Shown one piece after another: positions 1 through 7,455 of a stretch of DNA of 57,446 bases (position 1 is the first letter of the stretch; each line of letters opens with the position of its first letter). The position numbers and the translations under genes are program-made. This DNA comes from an uncultured Holophagaceae bacterium. GTDB lineage: Bacteria > Acidobacteriota > Holophagae > Holophagales > Holophagaceae. The stretch lies in NCBI GenBank assembly GCA_903840385.1, contig CAIMFT010000049.1, forward strand, positions 1 to 57,446, in the 5' to 3' direction. Under the pieces are notes generated by a model. It was not told the origin of the DNA and ran no database searches. It saw nothing but the letters and a program-made list of their open reading frames with translations.

Positions 1-30
1 AAGAAAAGCGAAGAAGAACAAACACAGGCT

Positions 31-102
31 AACCACGGAGACAGAAAGACCACGAAGAAGAACAGGGTGCTTTTCTTCGTGGTCTTAGTGGTCTTCGTGG
101 TT
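31..102. repeat. Period-9 repeat forming an imperfect hairpin
   Basis: The right arm (about 75-102) is three 9-nt units of the type CTTCGTGGT / CTTAGTGGT / CTTCGTGGT. The left arm (31-60) is its reverse complement with about five mismatches in 30, so the segment can fold into a long hairpin. It lies downstream of the stop codon of the minus-strand ferredoxin gene. There is no long T-tract directly after the stem, so it is not a textbook terminator, although it could act as one. Related periodic tracts occur at 36.3 kb and 42.2 kb. Confidence 0.7.
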
Positions 103-126
103 AATTTCTTTTCTTTTTCATTTTTT

Positions 127-148
127 GCGTCTTCGCGTCTTCGCGTTG
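127..148. repeat. Period-8 repeat, GCGTCTTC units
   Basis: Two and a half copies of GCGTCTTC in tandem lie between the hairpin repeat at 31-102 and the ferredoxin stop codon. It resembles the other short-period tracts of this window in composition and in its position at a 3' gene end. No gene is visible in 1-169. Confidence 0.6.
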
Positions 149-169
149 GATCAGTTGCTTTTCACGACC

Positions 170-451
170 CTAGTACCGAACGCTCACATCGCCGTTGGCC
201 CAGGCTTGGCAGGCCAGGCGCTGGTCGGGGGCGGCTTTGAGGACCTGGAGCACGCGGGCTTCGGCGGTGCCGGGGGGGCTGAGATGGTCGGCGCCTGCTT
301 CCACGGTCACGATGCAGGTGCCGCAGCGGGCGTGGCCGCCGCAGCGGTGGGTGAGGGGCACGGGGGCCTGGAGGGCTGCGGCGAGGAGGGAGCTCTCCCG
401 CTCGCACTCGGTGGTGCCCTGAACTTTTCCATGGAACTGCAGTGTGGCCAT
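170..451 (-). CDS. [2Fe-2S] ferredoxin, 93 aa
   Basis: A small soluble electron carrier of the plant/adrenodoxin-like fold. The cluster ligands are visible as CGGHARCGTC around residues 37-46 (three Cys with C-x5-C-x2-C spacing) and a fourth Cys in LACQAW near residue 82, the usual layout of a beta-grasp [2Fe-2S] domain. Length is normal for a stand-alone ferredoxin. The ATG at 449-451 has no clear Shine-Dalgarno sequence. The gene follows the photolyase on the same strand with a 44-bp gap and could be read from it, but no functional link is obvious. The redox partner cannot be told from the sequence. Confidence 0.85.
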   Translation of the reverse strand: MATLQFHGKVQGTTECERESSLLAAALQAPVPLTHRCGGHARCGTCIVTVEAGADHLSPPGTAEARVLQVLKAAPDQRLACQAWANGDVSVRY

Positions 452-495
452 CGATGACTCGCAAGTAAACTAAGGACTGGGGATAACTTACCAAC

Positions 496-1911
496 TCAGT
501 ATAGCAGAGCGGGCCGCCCCAGGTGGGCTTTCGCCGTGTCCAGGAAGCGGGCCCGGGCCAGGGCATGCACCACCACGGGCGCTGGGTAGCCACTCTGGGC
601 CTGCAGGGCCGCCGGGGCCTTCCAGGGCTCGTGCACACAGGCCGTGGGATAGGCCGCCAGCTCTGGCACCCAGCGGCGGACGTAGGCGCCATCAGGGTCG
701 AAGCGCTGGCCCTGGGCCACGGGGTTGAAGATGCGGAACCAGGGCTGGGCATCGCAGCCACAGCCGGCACTCCACTGCCAGCCGGAGCTGTTGGCGGCCC
801 AGTCGCCGTCCGTGAGCCAGCGGAGGTAGTGGGCCTCGCCGCGGCGGTAGTCCAGCAGCAGGTGCTTGGTCAGGAAGCTGGCCGCCACCATCCGGGCCCG
901 GTTGTGGACGAAGCCCTCAGCCAGCAGCTGGCGCGCTGCGGCATCCACCACGGGATAGCCCGTGCGCCCCTCGACCCAGGCCGTCCAGGTGGCCTCGTCT
1001 TCCCGCCAAGGGAAGCCCTGGAAAGCCGGCCGGAAGGGCTGGGTCAGGAGCTCTGGCCAGGCGTGGAGCAGGTGGTGACTGAACTCGCGCCAGAGCAGCT
1101 CATTGAGGTAGGCCCGCCCATCAGCCCCTGCCGCGGCCGCAGCCACGGCCTGCCACACGGTGCGCACGGAGAGGGTGCCGAACTTGAGGTCCGCACTCAG
1201 GCGGGAGGTGCCGGCCTGGTCCATGCGGTCCCGCCCCTCGCCGTAACCCGCCAGGGCGCCGTCCACGAAGGCCCGCAGGCGCCCCTGGCCGGCGGCCTCG
1301 CCGCCGGTCTGCAGGGCTGGGTTGGGCACCAGGCCCAGGGCCGCGACGGTGGGAATGGCCACGGTCTCCACCGGCAGGCCCGGTGGCAGGGGTGGCAGGC
1401 GGCGGGGCGCAGCCAGCGGGGCCTGCAGGTCAAGGCGGGCGCTGCAGGCCCGGGCGAAGGGCGTGAACACCCGGAACATGCCGTCCTGCCCTGTGCGCAC
1501 CGAACCCGGCGGCAGGAGGGTCTCGCCTTCAAAGCAGCGGAAGGCCACGCCGTCCCGCCCCAGGGCCGCCGCCACCCGGCGGTCCCGCTCCCGGGCGAAG
1601 GGCTCCACCCACCGGTGCGCCAGCACCTGGTCCGCCTGCCACAGCGCCGCCAGGCGGGGCACCACCTCGACACTGCGACCCGGCACCACCAGCAGGCGAG
1701 AGCCCAGGCCTGCCAACGTGGCCGCCAGTTCGGCCAGCGAGGCCAGCAGGAACTGCATGCGGTGGGGCAGGTCCCGGGCCCGCTCTGGGGCGAAGAAATA
1801 GGGGTCCAGCACGAAGAGCGGGATCACCTCGCCGGAGGCCGCAGCCTCCACCAGCGGGCCGTGGTCCGCCACACGAAGATCCTTGCCTCGGAACCAGACG
1901 ATGGAGCGCAT
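496..1911 (-). CDS. phrB: Deoxyribodipyrimidine photolyase (class I cryptochrome/photolyase family)
   Basis: Predicted to repair UV-induced cyclobutane pyrimidine dimers using blue light and FAD. The 471-aa length fits class I photolyases. The N-terminal alpha/beta antenna domain begins IVWFRGKDLRVADHGPL. The FAD-binding helical domain shows GTSRLSADLKFG, LLWREFSHHLL, the RTGYPVVDAAARQL helix, NRARM and the WQWSAGCGCDAQPWFRIFNP signature, where most relatives have AAGTGTDAAPYFR. Flavin-contact and tryptophan-chain regions look intact, so activity is likely. A cryptochrome-like photoreceptor role cannot be excluded by reading alone. The ATG lacks a Shine-Dalgarno but has TACCCT 7 nt upstream, so the mRNA could be leaderless. 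It is divergent from amtB. Confidence 0.92.
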   Translation of the reverse strand: MRSIVWFRGKDLRVADHGPLVEAAASGEVIPLFVLDPYFFAPERARDLPHRMQFLLASLAELAATLAGLGSRLLVVPGRSVEVVPRLAALWQADQVLAHRWVEPFARERDRRVAAALGRDGVAFRCFEGETLLPPGSVRTGQDGMFRVFTPFARACSARLDLQAPLAAPRRLPPLPPGLPVETVAIPTVAALGLVPNPALQTGGEAAGQGRLRAFVDGALAGYGEGRDRMDQAGTSRLSADLKFGTLSVRTVWQAVAAAAAGADGRAYLNELLWREFSHHLLHAWPELLTQPFRPAFQGFPWREDEATWTAWVEGRTGYPVVDAAARQLLAEGFVHNRARMVAASFLTKHLLLDYRRGEAHYLRWLTDGDWAANSSGWQWSAGCGCDAQPWFRIFNPVAQGQRFDPDGAYVRRWVPELAAYPTACVHEPWKAPAALQAQSGYPAPVVVHALARARFLDTAKAHLGRPALLY

Positions 1912-1918
1912 GGGATTG

Positions 1919-1924
1919 AGGGTA
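1919..1924 (-). promoter_or_regulatory. Possible -10 element for a leaderless phrB mRNA
   Basis: On the minus strand TACCCT stands 7 nt before the phrB ATG and no Shine-Dalgarno is present. This fits a TANNNT -10 box whose transcription start is at or beside the start codon. No -35 element was recognised. Confidence 0.3.
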
Positions 1925-1963
1925 ACCCGGAGCGGCGGGGCCTGCGCCCAGGGGCCGGACTAC

Positions 1964-1992
1964 TTGTAAATTAAACATTTGTATGTCACAAT
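1964..1992 (+). promoter_or_regulatory. Candidate sigma-70 type promoter of amtB-glnK
   Basis: TTGTAA (1964-1969) and CACAAT (1987-1992) are separated by 17 nt in an AT-rich island within an otherwise GC-rich intergenic region. Transcription would start about 30 nt before the amtB Shine-Dalgarno (GGAGG, 2022-2026). No sigma-54 GG-N10-GC site was seen, although nitrogen genes often use one. Confidence 0.35.
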
Positions 1993-2031
1993 ACCAATCC
2001 AGGGTCCCGCCCCCGTCCCCTGGAGGAACAC

Positions 2032-3354
2032 ATGTCCTGGAAGCGCTTTCTGGGCCTTGCGGCCGCTGTAGCCGTGGCTCATCCCCTGGTGGCCCAGGGC
2101 ACCGCCCCGGTGAACGACTCGGGTGCGACGGCCTGGCTGCTCACCTCCACCACCCTGGTGCTGCTCATGGTGCCGGGCTTGGCCCTGTTCTATGGCGGCC
2201 TGGTGCGCACCAAGAACGTGCTGGGGACGATGATGCACTCCTTCGCCGCCATGGCCGTGGTGGGCGTGCTGTGGGCCGTCCTGGGCTATGCCCTCAGCTT
2301 TGGCCCCAATGCCCTGGGCGGGCTCATCGGCTGGCGCAAGGACCTCATCCTGCTGCGGGGCATCGACCAGACCATCCTGCCGGCCGGGGTGCCGGAGTAC
2401 GCCTTCGCCATGTTCCAGGGCAAGTTCGCCATCATCACGCCGGCCCTCATCGCCGGGGCCGTGGCGGAGCGCATCTCCTTCCGCGGCTGGCTGGCCTTCA
2501 TCACGCTCTGGATCATCTTCGTGTACTGCCCCCTCTGCCACTGGGTGTGGGCCTCGGACGGCTACTTCTTCAACCTGGGGGCCAAGGGCGCCATCGACTT
2601 CGCCGGCGGCACCGTCGTGCACATCTCCTCCGGTGTGGGCGGCCTCGCACTGGCCCTCTTCCTGGGCGCCCGCCACGGCTACCCCAAGACCGCCATGTCC
2701 CCCAACAACCTGACCTTCACCCTGCTGGGCGCAGGCCTGCTGTGGGTGGGCTGGTTCGGCTTCAATGCCGGCTCCTCCGTGGCCTCCAACCTGGACACCG
2801 CCCGGGCCCTCACGGTCACCCAGGTGGCGGCTGCAGCGGGCGCCCTGACCTGGATCCTCATCGAGACCATCCGCGACGAGAAGCCCACCAGCCTGGGCAT
2901 GGCCTCGGGCATCCTGGCGGGCCTGGTGGTGATCACGCCCGCCGCCGGGGTGGTGCAGGTGGGCGGGGCCCTCGCCCTGGGCGTCATCGCCGCCTGCTGC
3001 TGCTACAGCATGATCCTCCTCAAGAACCGCCTGGGCTACGACGACTCCCTGGACGCCTTCGGCATCCACGGCACCGGCGGCATCGTGGGCGCCCTCGGCC
3101 TCACCTTCTTCATCCGGGATGCCTGGTGGGCCGAGGCCGGGGCCAAGGTCCCGGGCTGGGGCATCCTGGCCCAGCTCAAGGTGCAGGGCTTCGCCGTCCT
3201 CTGCACCATCGCCTTCTCCGTGGTGATGACCCTGATCATCGCCGCCCTGGTGCAGAAGTTCATCGGCTTCCGGGTCTCCGAGTCGGTGGAGAAGACGGGG
3301 CTCGACCACGAGCTCCATGGGGAACGCGCCTACGGCCTGAACAACCTGAACTGA
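2032..3354 (+). CDS. amtB: Ammonium transporter AmtB
   Basis: Inner-membrane ammonium channel of the Amt/Mep/Rh family, 440 aa. An N-terminal signal-like segment (MSWKRFLGLAAAVAVAHPL) precedes the first core helix (VLLMVPGLALFYGGLVRTKN), followed by about ten more membrane segments, giving the usual trimeric eleven-helix core. The pore histidines are recognisable in TVVHISSGVGGLALALFLG and in IHGTGGIVGALGL. It starts at an ATG 5-6 nt after a strong GGAGG. It is followed after 12 bp by a PII gene, the classical amtB-glnK pair in which PII docks on the channel to block it under nitrogen sufficiency. Confidence 0.96.
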   Translation: MSWKRFLGLAAAVAVAHPLVAQGTAPVNDSGATAWLLTSTTLVLLMVPGLALFYGGLVRTKNVLGTMMHSFAAMAVVGVLWAVLGYALSFGPNALGGLIGWRKDLILLRGIDQTILPAGVPEYAFAMFQGKFAIITPALIAGAVAERISFRGWLAFITLWIIFVYCPLCHWVWASDGYFFNLGAKGAIDFAGGTVVHISSGVGGLALALFLGARHGYPKTAMSPNNLTFTLLGAGLLWVGWFGFNAGSSVASNLDTARALTVTQVAAAAGALTWILIETIRDEKPTSLGMASGILAGLVVITPAAGVVQVGGALALGVIAACCCYSMILLKNRLGYDDSLDAFGIHGTGGIVGALGLTFFIRDAWWAEAGAKVPGWGILAQLKVQGFAVLCTIAFSVVMTLIIAALVQKFIGFRVSESVEKTGLDHELHGERAYGLNNLN

Positions 3355-3366
3355 ACGGGGAGCGCC

Positions 3367-3708
3367 ATGAAACTCATCACTGCCATCATTCCCGAAGAGA
3401 AGCTCGACGAGGTCCGCGAGGCCCTCATCGAGGCCGAGATCGAGCGCATCACCGTGCTGCGGGTGAGCGGCCACGGTCGCCAGCAGGAGATCACCGTCCA
3501 GCGCGGCAAGAAGGTCGTGCCGAACCTGATCCCCAAGGTGCAGATCACCATTGCCTGCAACGATGCCTTCGAGGACATCACCGTGGACACCATCATCCGC
3601 ACCGCCCGCCACGGCGAGGGGCAGGTGGGCGACGGCAAGATCTTCGTCCAGGACCTCCAGGAGTGCATCCGCATCCGCACCGGAGAGCGGGGCGGCCAGG
3701 CCATCTAG
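3367..3708 (+). CDS. glnK: PII-family nitrogen regulator without T-loop tyrosine
   Basis: A 113-aa PII signal protein expected to bind ATP/ADP and 2-oxoglutarate and to gate the neighbouring AmtB. The B-loop (GDGKIFV, about residues 88-94) and C-loop (RIRTGERG, about 102-109) are intact. The T-loop (about 37-55) reads GRQQEITVQRGKKVVPNLI: the TELYRGAEY segment carrying uridylylated Tyr51 in enteric PII is replaced, and the whole protein contains no tyrosine. Classical GlnD modification of Tyr51 is therefore impossible, and control would have to be by effector binding alone or by another modification. I recall similar T-loops in a PII subfamily of non-proteobacteria, so this may be a lineage trait. 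The stop overlaps that of the convergent hemerythrin gene at CTAG. Confidence 0.9.
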   Translation: MKLITAIIPEEKLDEVREALIEAEIERITVLRVSGHGRQQEITVQRGKKVVPNLIPKVQITIACNDAFEDITVDTIIRTARHGEGQVGDGKIFVQDLQECIRIRTGERGGQAI

Positions 3709-4151
3709 TTGTCAGCGTTCCGCAGGGTGAGCCGCCGCTCCAGGTGCGGGGGACAGCTGTGGCTGCGGGCCCACCTCACAAAGTGGTAGTCGGCATTCAT
3801 GAAGTGCTTGAGGAAGGCACCCCGGGTCAGGCGCAGGAAGGTCGGCACCGGGATCTCCCCCGCCACCAGCGGCCTGAGGACTGCAAACAGGTCCGTGCGC
3901 AGGTCTTCGTGCAGGAGCGCATGGGCTGCCAGGTCGGGGTACCCCACCTCGGCCATGAGCTGCTCCTCTCGGGCGAAGTGGGCCACCGCGTAGTCGATGA
4001 GCTCCCCGATGACCCGGTTCAGCTCCGGCAGGTCGGCTTCCCGGCGCAAGTTACCCTGAGCCTGAACGAAGTTGAACAGCTCCAGCAGGCGGGCGTGCTC
4101 CTCGTCTAGGGCCGGAGCCGTGCTCTGAAACGCCCTCCGCCAACGCAACAT
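3705..4151 (-). CDS. Bacteriohemerythrin-like diiron O2-binding protein
   Basis: A 148-aa soluble four-helix hemerythrin domain. All seven diiron ligands are visible in order: His in LDEEHARL, His and Glu in HFAREE (H plus 4), two His in HALLH, and His and Asp in HFMNAD (H plus 5). Such proteins bind O2 reversibly and serve in oxygen storage, delivery or sensing in microaerobic bacteria. The ATG at 4149-4151 (MLRWRRAFQ) is preferred over a TTG 12 nt upstream because it matches the usual distance to the first ligand. It is convergent with the PII gene and shares its TAG within CTAG. No partner gene is adjacent. Confidence 0.9.
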   Translation of the reverse strand: MLRWRRAFQSTAPALDEEHARLLELFNFVQAQGNLRREADLPELNRVIGELIDYAVAHFAREEQLMAEVGYPDLAAHALLHEDLRTDLFAVLRPLVAGEIPVPTFLRLTRGAFLKHFMNADYHFVRWARSHSCPPHLERRLTLRNADN

Positions 4152-4254
4152 GACCCGCCCCAAGGCCCCAGAGACCAGATCTCAACATAGATCAGCACGG
4201 CCATTGGTCAAGACTATTGTATTGATCAGCATGTGTTTGTATAGGTAATTTCCG

Positions 4255-4761
4255 CTATTTCTCGGCAGAGATCGCCAGCTTCCACAGCCCCGACGAGTCC
4301 GAATGGAGCAGCCACTCGGGCACGGCCGTGCGTCGGGTCCAGGCGCCCATCTCGAGCTCTCCGTCCAGCTGTCCGGCACTCCAGCCGGCATAGCCCAGGA
4401 AGAGTCGGTAGCGGGCCCTGGGGTCCCCCAGGAGGCCCTCCAGGAGATCCTTCCGGTGGCTCACGAAGTGGCAGAGGTCCACCACCGTGTCCTCAGGCTC
4501 CGGCAGCCCCCCCTGTACCAGCAGGATGCCCCGCTGGGGATCTACTGGGCCGCCCCGCCAGGCGGTCGACTCGTCCGGCCCCAGGTAGGCCATGCTGCCC
4601 TCTGCGCCCACCTGGGCCAGAGAGAGCGGCAGGGGCCGGTTGAGGATCAGTCCCAGCGCCCCCTCCTCGTCGTGCTGCACGAGCAGGATGACGGTGTGGA
4701 GGAAGTTGGGATCCAGCAGGGCCGGGCTGGCGACCAGGAGGCAGGGGGCTTCGTGGGTCAT
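4255..4761 (-). CDS. YqgE/AlgH family protein
   Basis: About 168 aa, the normal size of the YqgE/AlgH (UPF0301/DUF179) family. The family pattern is clear: APCLLVASPALLDPNF, HTVILLVQHDEEGALGLILNRP, GGPVDPQRGILL, then a C-terminal FLGYAGWSAGQLDGEL motif. AlgH was linked to transcriptional control of alginate genes in Pseudomonas, but biochemical function remains unclear in general. The start MTHEAPC (ATG at 4759-4761) is chosen because the longer frame from 4815 would run over the divergent gene beginning at 4805. About 100 bp of AT-richer sequence without a gene separates it from the hemerythrin start. Confidence 0.85.
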   Translation of the reverse strand: MTHEAPCLLVASPALLDPNFLHTVILLVQHDEEGALGLILNRPLPLSLAQVGAEGSMAYLGPDESTAWRGGPVDPQRGILLVQGGLPEPEDTVVDLCHFVSHRKDLLEGLLGDPRARYRLFLGYAGWSAGQLDGELEMGAWTRRTAVPEWLLHSDSSGLWKLAISAEK

Positions 4762-4792
4762 GATGCGGATGATGATAGCCCACCGGTCCAGG

Positions 4793-4798
4793 TAGGCT
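4793..4798 (+). promoter_or_regulatory. Possible -10 element 6 nt before the ATG at 4805
   Basis: TAGGCT, then six nucleotides (GGAGGG), then ATG. The spacing fits a -10 box for a leaderless transcript, but the intervening GGAGGG could equally be an unusually close Shine-Dalgarno. Confidence 0.25.
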
Positions 4799-4804
4799 GG
4801 AGGG

Positions 4805-5542
4805 ATGGCAGTCACCGCACCCTCTCACCTCGCCACCCTCCGGGAGGGCTGGGCCCTGCTGCGCCGCCATCCCGGCGAAGCCGCCGCACTGGCAGCCTTG
4901 GCCATGGTCCTGGCCCAGCTGGGACCCGCCCTGGAGCTGGCAGCGGGGGCCTCACCCAGCCTCTTCCTCCAGCCCCTCTTCAGCTTTGCGGGGCTGCTGC
5001 CCCTGGAGATGTTCTTCATCCCGCGCCTCCAGGCTCACCTGGATGCGGAGACCCTTGACCTGGGCGGCAACCCGGCCAATGACTGGCGCAGCACCTTCGA
5101 CCAGCGCTGGCTCCTGGCCTTCCTGGTGCGCCTGGGGCTGAGCCTGGTGGTCGCCGCAGGCCTCCTCCTGTTCATCCTCCCCGGGATCGTCCTGCTCACC
5201 CTGTTCGGCTGGGCGCCCCTGCGCATGCTCCTGCGGGGGGACGCACCGGTGGCGGCGCTGCGCTGGAGCCAGGCCGCCATGGCCCGGCATTGGCCCCGCA
5301 TCATCCAGGCGGTGCTGGCCATGATGCTGGTCGCCCTGAGCTACCAGATGGGTGCCAGCTGGATCATGGACCGGGTGCTGCCGCCCACGGACCCGGACCT
5401 GGGCCCTGGGGCCTGGCTGCGGCTGCGCCACCCGGCCTTCTGGCTCTTCAACCTCGTGGGCGGTGCCCTCAACCTGTGGCTCAGCTGTGCCCTGCTGGCC
5501 CTCTACCACCGCCTCGAGACGGCGGTGGCCGGGCGGCCCTGA
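4805..5542 (+). CDS. Multi-pass membrane protein of unknown function, 245 aa
   Basis: I do not recognise a named family. The protein has an N-terminal amphipathic part, then membrane segments around residues 25-50 and 55-72, a long hydrophobic pair near 104-138 (FLVRLGLSLVVAAGLLLFIL followed by PGIVLLTLF), one near 168-185 and one near 212-235. The order of short cytosolic helix, G/P-broken double helix and WxxAPLRMLL resembles DUF975 or glycerophosphodiesterase-associated membrane domains, which is a weak resemblance only. The stop lies 3 bp from the stop of the convergent 71-aa gene. No substrate or partner is suggested by the neighbours. Confidence 0.75.
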   Translation: MAVTAPSHLATLREGWALLRRHPGEAAALAALAMVLAQLGPALELAAGASPSLFLQPLFSFAGLLPLEMFFIPRLQAHLDAETLDLGGNPANDWRSTFDQRWLLAFLVRLGLSLVVAAGLLLFILPGIVLLTLFGWAPLRMLLRGDAPVAALRWSQAAMARHWPRIIQAVLAMMLVALSYQMGASWIMDRVLPPTDPDLGPGAWLRLRHPAFWLFNLVGGALNLWLSCALLALYHRLETAVAGRP

Positions 5543-5545
5543 GGC

Positions 5546-5761
5546 TCAGTCCTCGTAGAGGAAGTAGCCCGGGTCCTCGATCTCGATGAGCTCGCCGGCC
5601 TGGAGCAGAGCGCGCTCGTCGGCCGTGAGGACCACCTCTGCCCAGCGCGGATCCGTGCGCCCGTTCAGGAAGTGCGCCGAGGGCTCGGCCGCCTCGTAGG
5701 CCGCCTGGCTGCGCCAGAGGTGCACCCAGCCCACGTGGTTTACCCGGGCCCACACCCTCAT
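5546..5761 (-). CDS. Small conserved-looking hypothetical protein, 71 aa
   Basis: Starts MRVWARVNHVGWVHLWRS at the ATG 5759-5761, which overlaps the TGA of the upstream mogA-like gene in an ATGA (5758-5761). This is a hallmark of translational coupling and the main evidence that it is real. The sequence is acidic at the C-terminus (LIEIEDPGYFLYED), with Trp residues at about positions 4, 12, 16 and 40 and no Cys, signal or membrane segment. Function is unknown. Longer in-frame extensions through mogA are rejected because they read Arg/Pro-rich antisense-like sequence. Confidence 0.65.
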   Translation of the reverse strand: MRVWARVNHVGWVHLWRSQAAYEAAEPSAHFLNGRTDPRWAEVVLTADERALLQAGELIEIEDPGYFLYED

Positions 5762-6243
5762 GTGCAGGGCCCTCCGGTCTGGCTCTCCTTGCGCAGGACG
5801 GCCACCGCATGGGCCAGGAGGGGCCAGGCCAGCTGGATCTGCTCCAGGGCGGCGGCGGGCCGACCCGAGAGGTTCAGGAGCACGGTGGTGCCTGCGATGC
5901 CGCACACCGCCCGGCTGGCGAAGGCCAGGGGGTGGCCGCCTCGGGCCCGGATCAGCTCGCAGATGCCCGGGGCCTCGCGCTCCATGACCCGCCGGGTGGC
6001 CTCGGGCGTGATGTCCCGGGGGCCGAAGCCGGTGCCACCGCAGGTGAGCGCCAGGGCGGCCCCAGCGGCCACGGCGCCCCGCAGCTCCGCCTCCAGCTGA
6101 CCGGGCTCATCGGGGATGAGAGCTGTGGTGACGGCCTGCACGCCCTTCACCCGCAGCCAGGTCACCAGCAGCGGGGTGGACTCGTCCTGGTACTCCCCCC
6201 GGGAAGCCCGGTCCGACAGGGTGATGAGGTGAACGCGCTCCAT
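5758..6243 (-). CDS. MogA/MoaB-type molybdopterin-binding protein
   Basis: A 161-aa MoCF_biosynth domain protein of the MogA/MoaB group, which adenylylates molybdopterin ahead of molybdate insertion in molybdenum cofactor synthesis. It starts VHLITLSDRASRGEYQDES, with the conserved LTCGGTGFGPRDITPEAT loop near residues 65-82 and a later AGTTVLLNLSGRPAA motif that fits the substrate-binding face. The ATG at 6243 has AAGGAG about 9 nt upstream. The downstream 71-aa gene is coupled to it. MogA versus MoaB cannot be settled by eye, and no other moa or moe gene lies in the window. Confidence 0.88.
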   Translation of the reverse strand: MERVHLITLSDRASRGEYQDESTPLLVTWLRVKGVQAVTTALIPDEPGQLEAELRGAVAAGAALALTCGGTGFGPRDITPEATRRVMEREAPGICELIRARGGHPLAFASRAVCGIAGTTVLLNLSGRPAAALEQIQLAWPLLAHAVAVLRKESQTGGPCT

Positions 6244-6281
6244 GGGGAAGACTCCTTGGCCTCGGTGGTCCGCTTCCGAGG

Positions 6282-7451
6282 ATGCCACAATGGAGCATGG
6301 TCAACCCATCCGCCTCCGTCCCCATCCGCCCCGGTGCGGCCCTGGGCCTGCTCGGCGGCGGGCAGCTGGGCCGCATGTTCACCCTGGCCGCCCGCAGCCT
6401 GGGCTTCCGGGTGCACGCCCTGGACCCGGGCCATGACTGTCCAGCGGGCCAGGTGGCGGACCTGGAGTTCCGCGCCGCCTACAACGATGTCTACGCCGCC
6501 CAGGCCCTGGCCCGGGGCGTGGAGGTGGTCACGGTGGAGTTCGAGAACATCCCTGCCGAGACCCTGTCAGCCGTGGCCTCCCTGCGCCCCATGCATCCGG
6601 GCGCCCATGTGCTCCACACGGTCCAGCACCGCCTGCGGGAGAAGACCTTTCTCGCCGAGCACGGCTTCCCGGTCACCCCCTTCCGGGAGGTCTCCACCCT
6701 CAAGGATCTGGAAGCTGCGGTCGCTGCCCTTGGCCAGCCCTCAGTGCTGAAGACCGCCAGCTTCGGCTACGACGGCAAGGGCCAGAGCAAGCTCGCCGGC
6801 CCTGACGACCTTGCCCCAGCCTTTGCGGCCCTCGGTGGCCAGCAGGGCGTCCTGGAGGCCTGGGTCCCCTTCGAGCTGGAGTGCAGCGTGATCTGCGCCC
6901 GCTCGGCCACCGGCGAGACCTGTGTGTGGCCCGTGGCGGAAAACGCCCACCGGAACCACATCCTGGACACCACCGTCTTCCCTGCCCGCATTCCCGCTGG
7001 CGTGGCCGCCCGGGCCCAGGCCATGGCCCTGGCCATTGCCGCCGCCCTGGACGTGGTGGGCATGCTGACGGTGGAGTTCTTCCTCAAGCCCGGCGGGGAG
7101 CTGCTGGTGAACGAGCTGGCGCCCCGCCCCCACAACAGCGGCCACGCCACCATCGATGCCTGCGTGACCAGCCAGTTCGAGCAGCAGGTGCGAGCTGTCT
7201 GCGGCCTGCCCCTGGGTGACACGGCCCTGCTCCGCCCTGCCGCCATGGCCAACCTGCTGGGGGACCTCTGGCCCGCCACCGGCGAGCCATGCTGGGAGCG
7301 CCTCCTCGCCCACCGGGACGTGAAGCTGCACCTCTACGGCAAGACCGAGGCCCGGCCTGGCCGCAAGATGGGCCACCTCACCGCCCTGGCCGACACCCCC
7401 GAAGCCGCCCTGGCCAAAGTCCTGGCCGCGCGTGAGGCGCTGCGGGGCTGA
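6282..7451 (+). CDS. purK: N5-carboxyaminoimidazole ribonucleotide synthase PurK
   Basis: ATP-grasp enzyme that carboxylates AIR with bicarbonate and ATP in de novo purine synthesis. The GLLGGGQLGRM loop begins near residue 22, followed by VEFENIP, KTASFGYDGKGQ (ATP-binding), VAENAHRNHILDTTVFPARI and VNELAPRPHNSGHATIDAC, all PurK signatures. Length 389 aa is usual. The start is either the ATG at 6282 or the ATG at 6297 (MVNPSAS); neither has a good Shine-Dalgarno. Its usual partner purE is not in the window. It ends 4 bp before the stop of the convergent amidase gene. Confidence 0.93.
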   Translation: MPQWSMVNPSASVPIRPGAALGLLGGGQLGRMFTLAARSLGFRVHALDPGHDCPAGQVADLEFRAAYNDVYAAQALARGVEVVTVEFENIPAETLSAVASLRPMHPGAHVLHTVQHRLREKTFLAEHGFPVTPFREVSTLKDLEAAVAALGQPSVLKTASFGYDGKGQSKLAGPDDLAPAFAALGGQQGVLEAWVPFELECSVICARSATGETCVWPVAENAHRNHILDTTVFPARIPAGVAARAQAMALAIAAALDVVGMLTVEFFLKPGGELLVNELAPRPHNSGHATIDACVTSQFEQQVRAVCGLPLGDTALLRPAAMANLLGDLWPATGEPCWERLLAHRDVKLHLYGKTEARPGRKMGHLTALADTPEAALAKVLAAREALRG

Positions 7452-7455
7452 GCAA

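Noticed and set aside
1960..3612. A 550-codon open frame on the minus strand across amtB-glnK
   Set aside because: It is the antisense shadow of strongly conserved genes in GC-rich DNA; the product is His/Gly/Asp-rich low-complexity without any domain.
4768..4815. Longer start for the AlgH-like gene at 4815
   Set aside because: It would overlap the divergent gene at 4805, and the extra residues do not fit the family.
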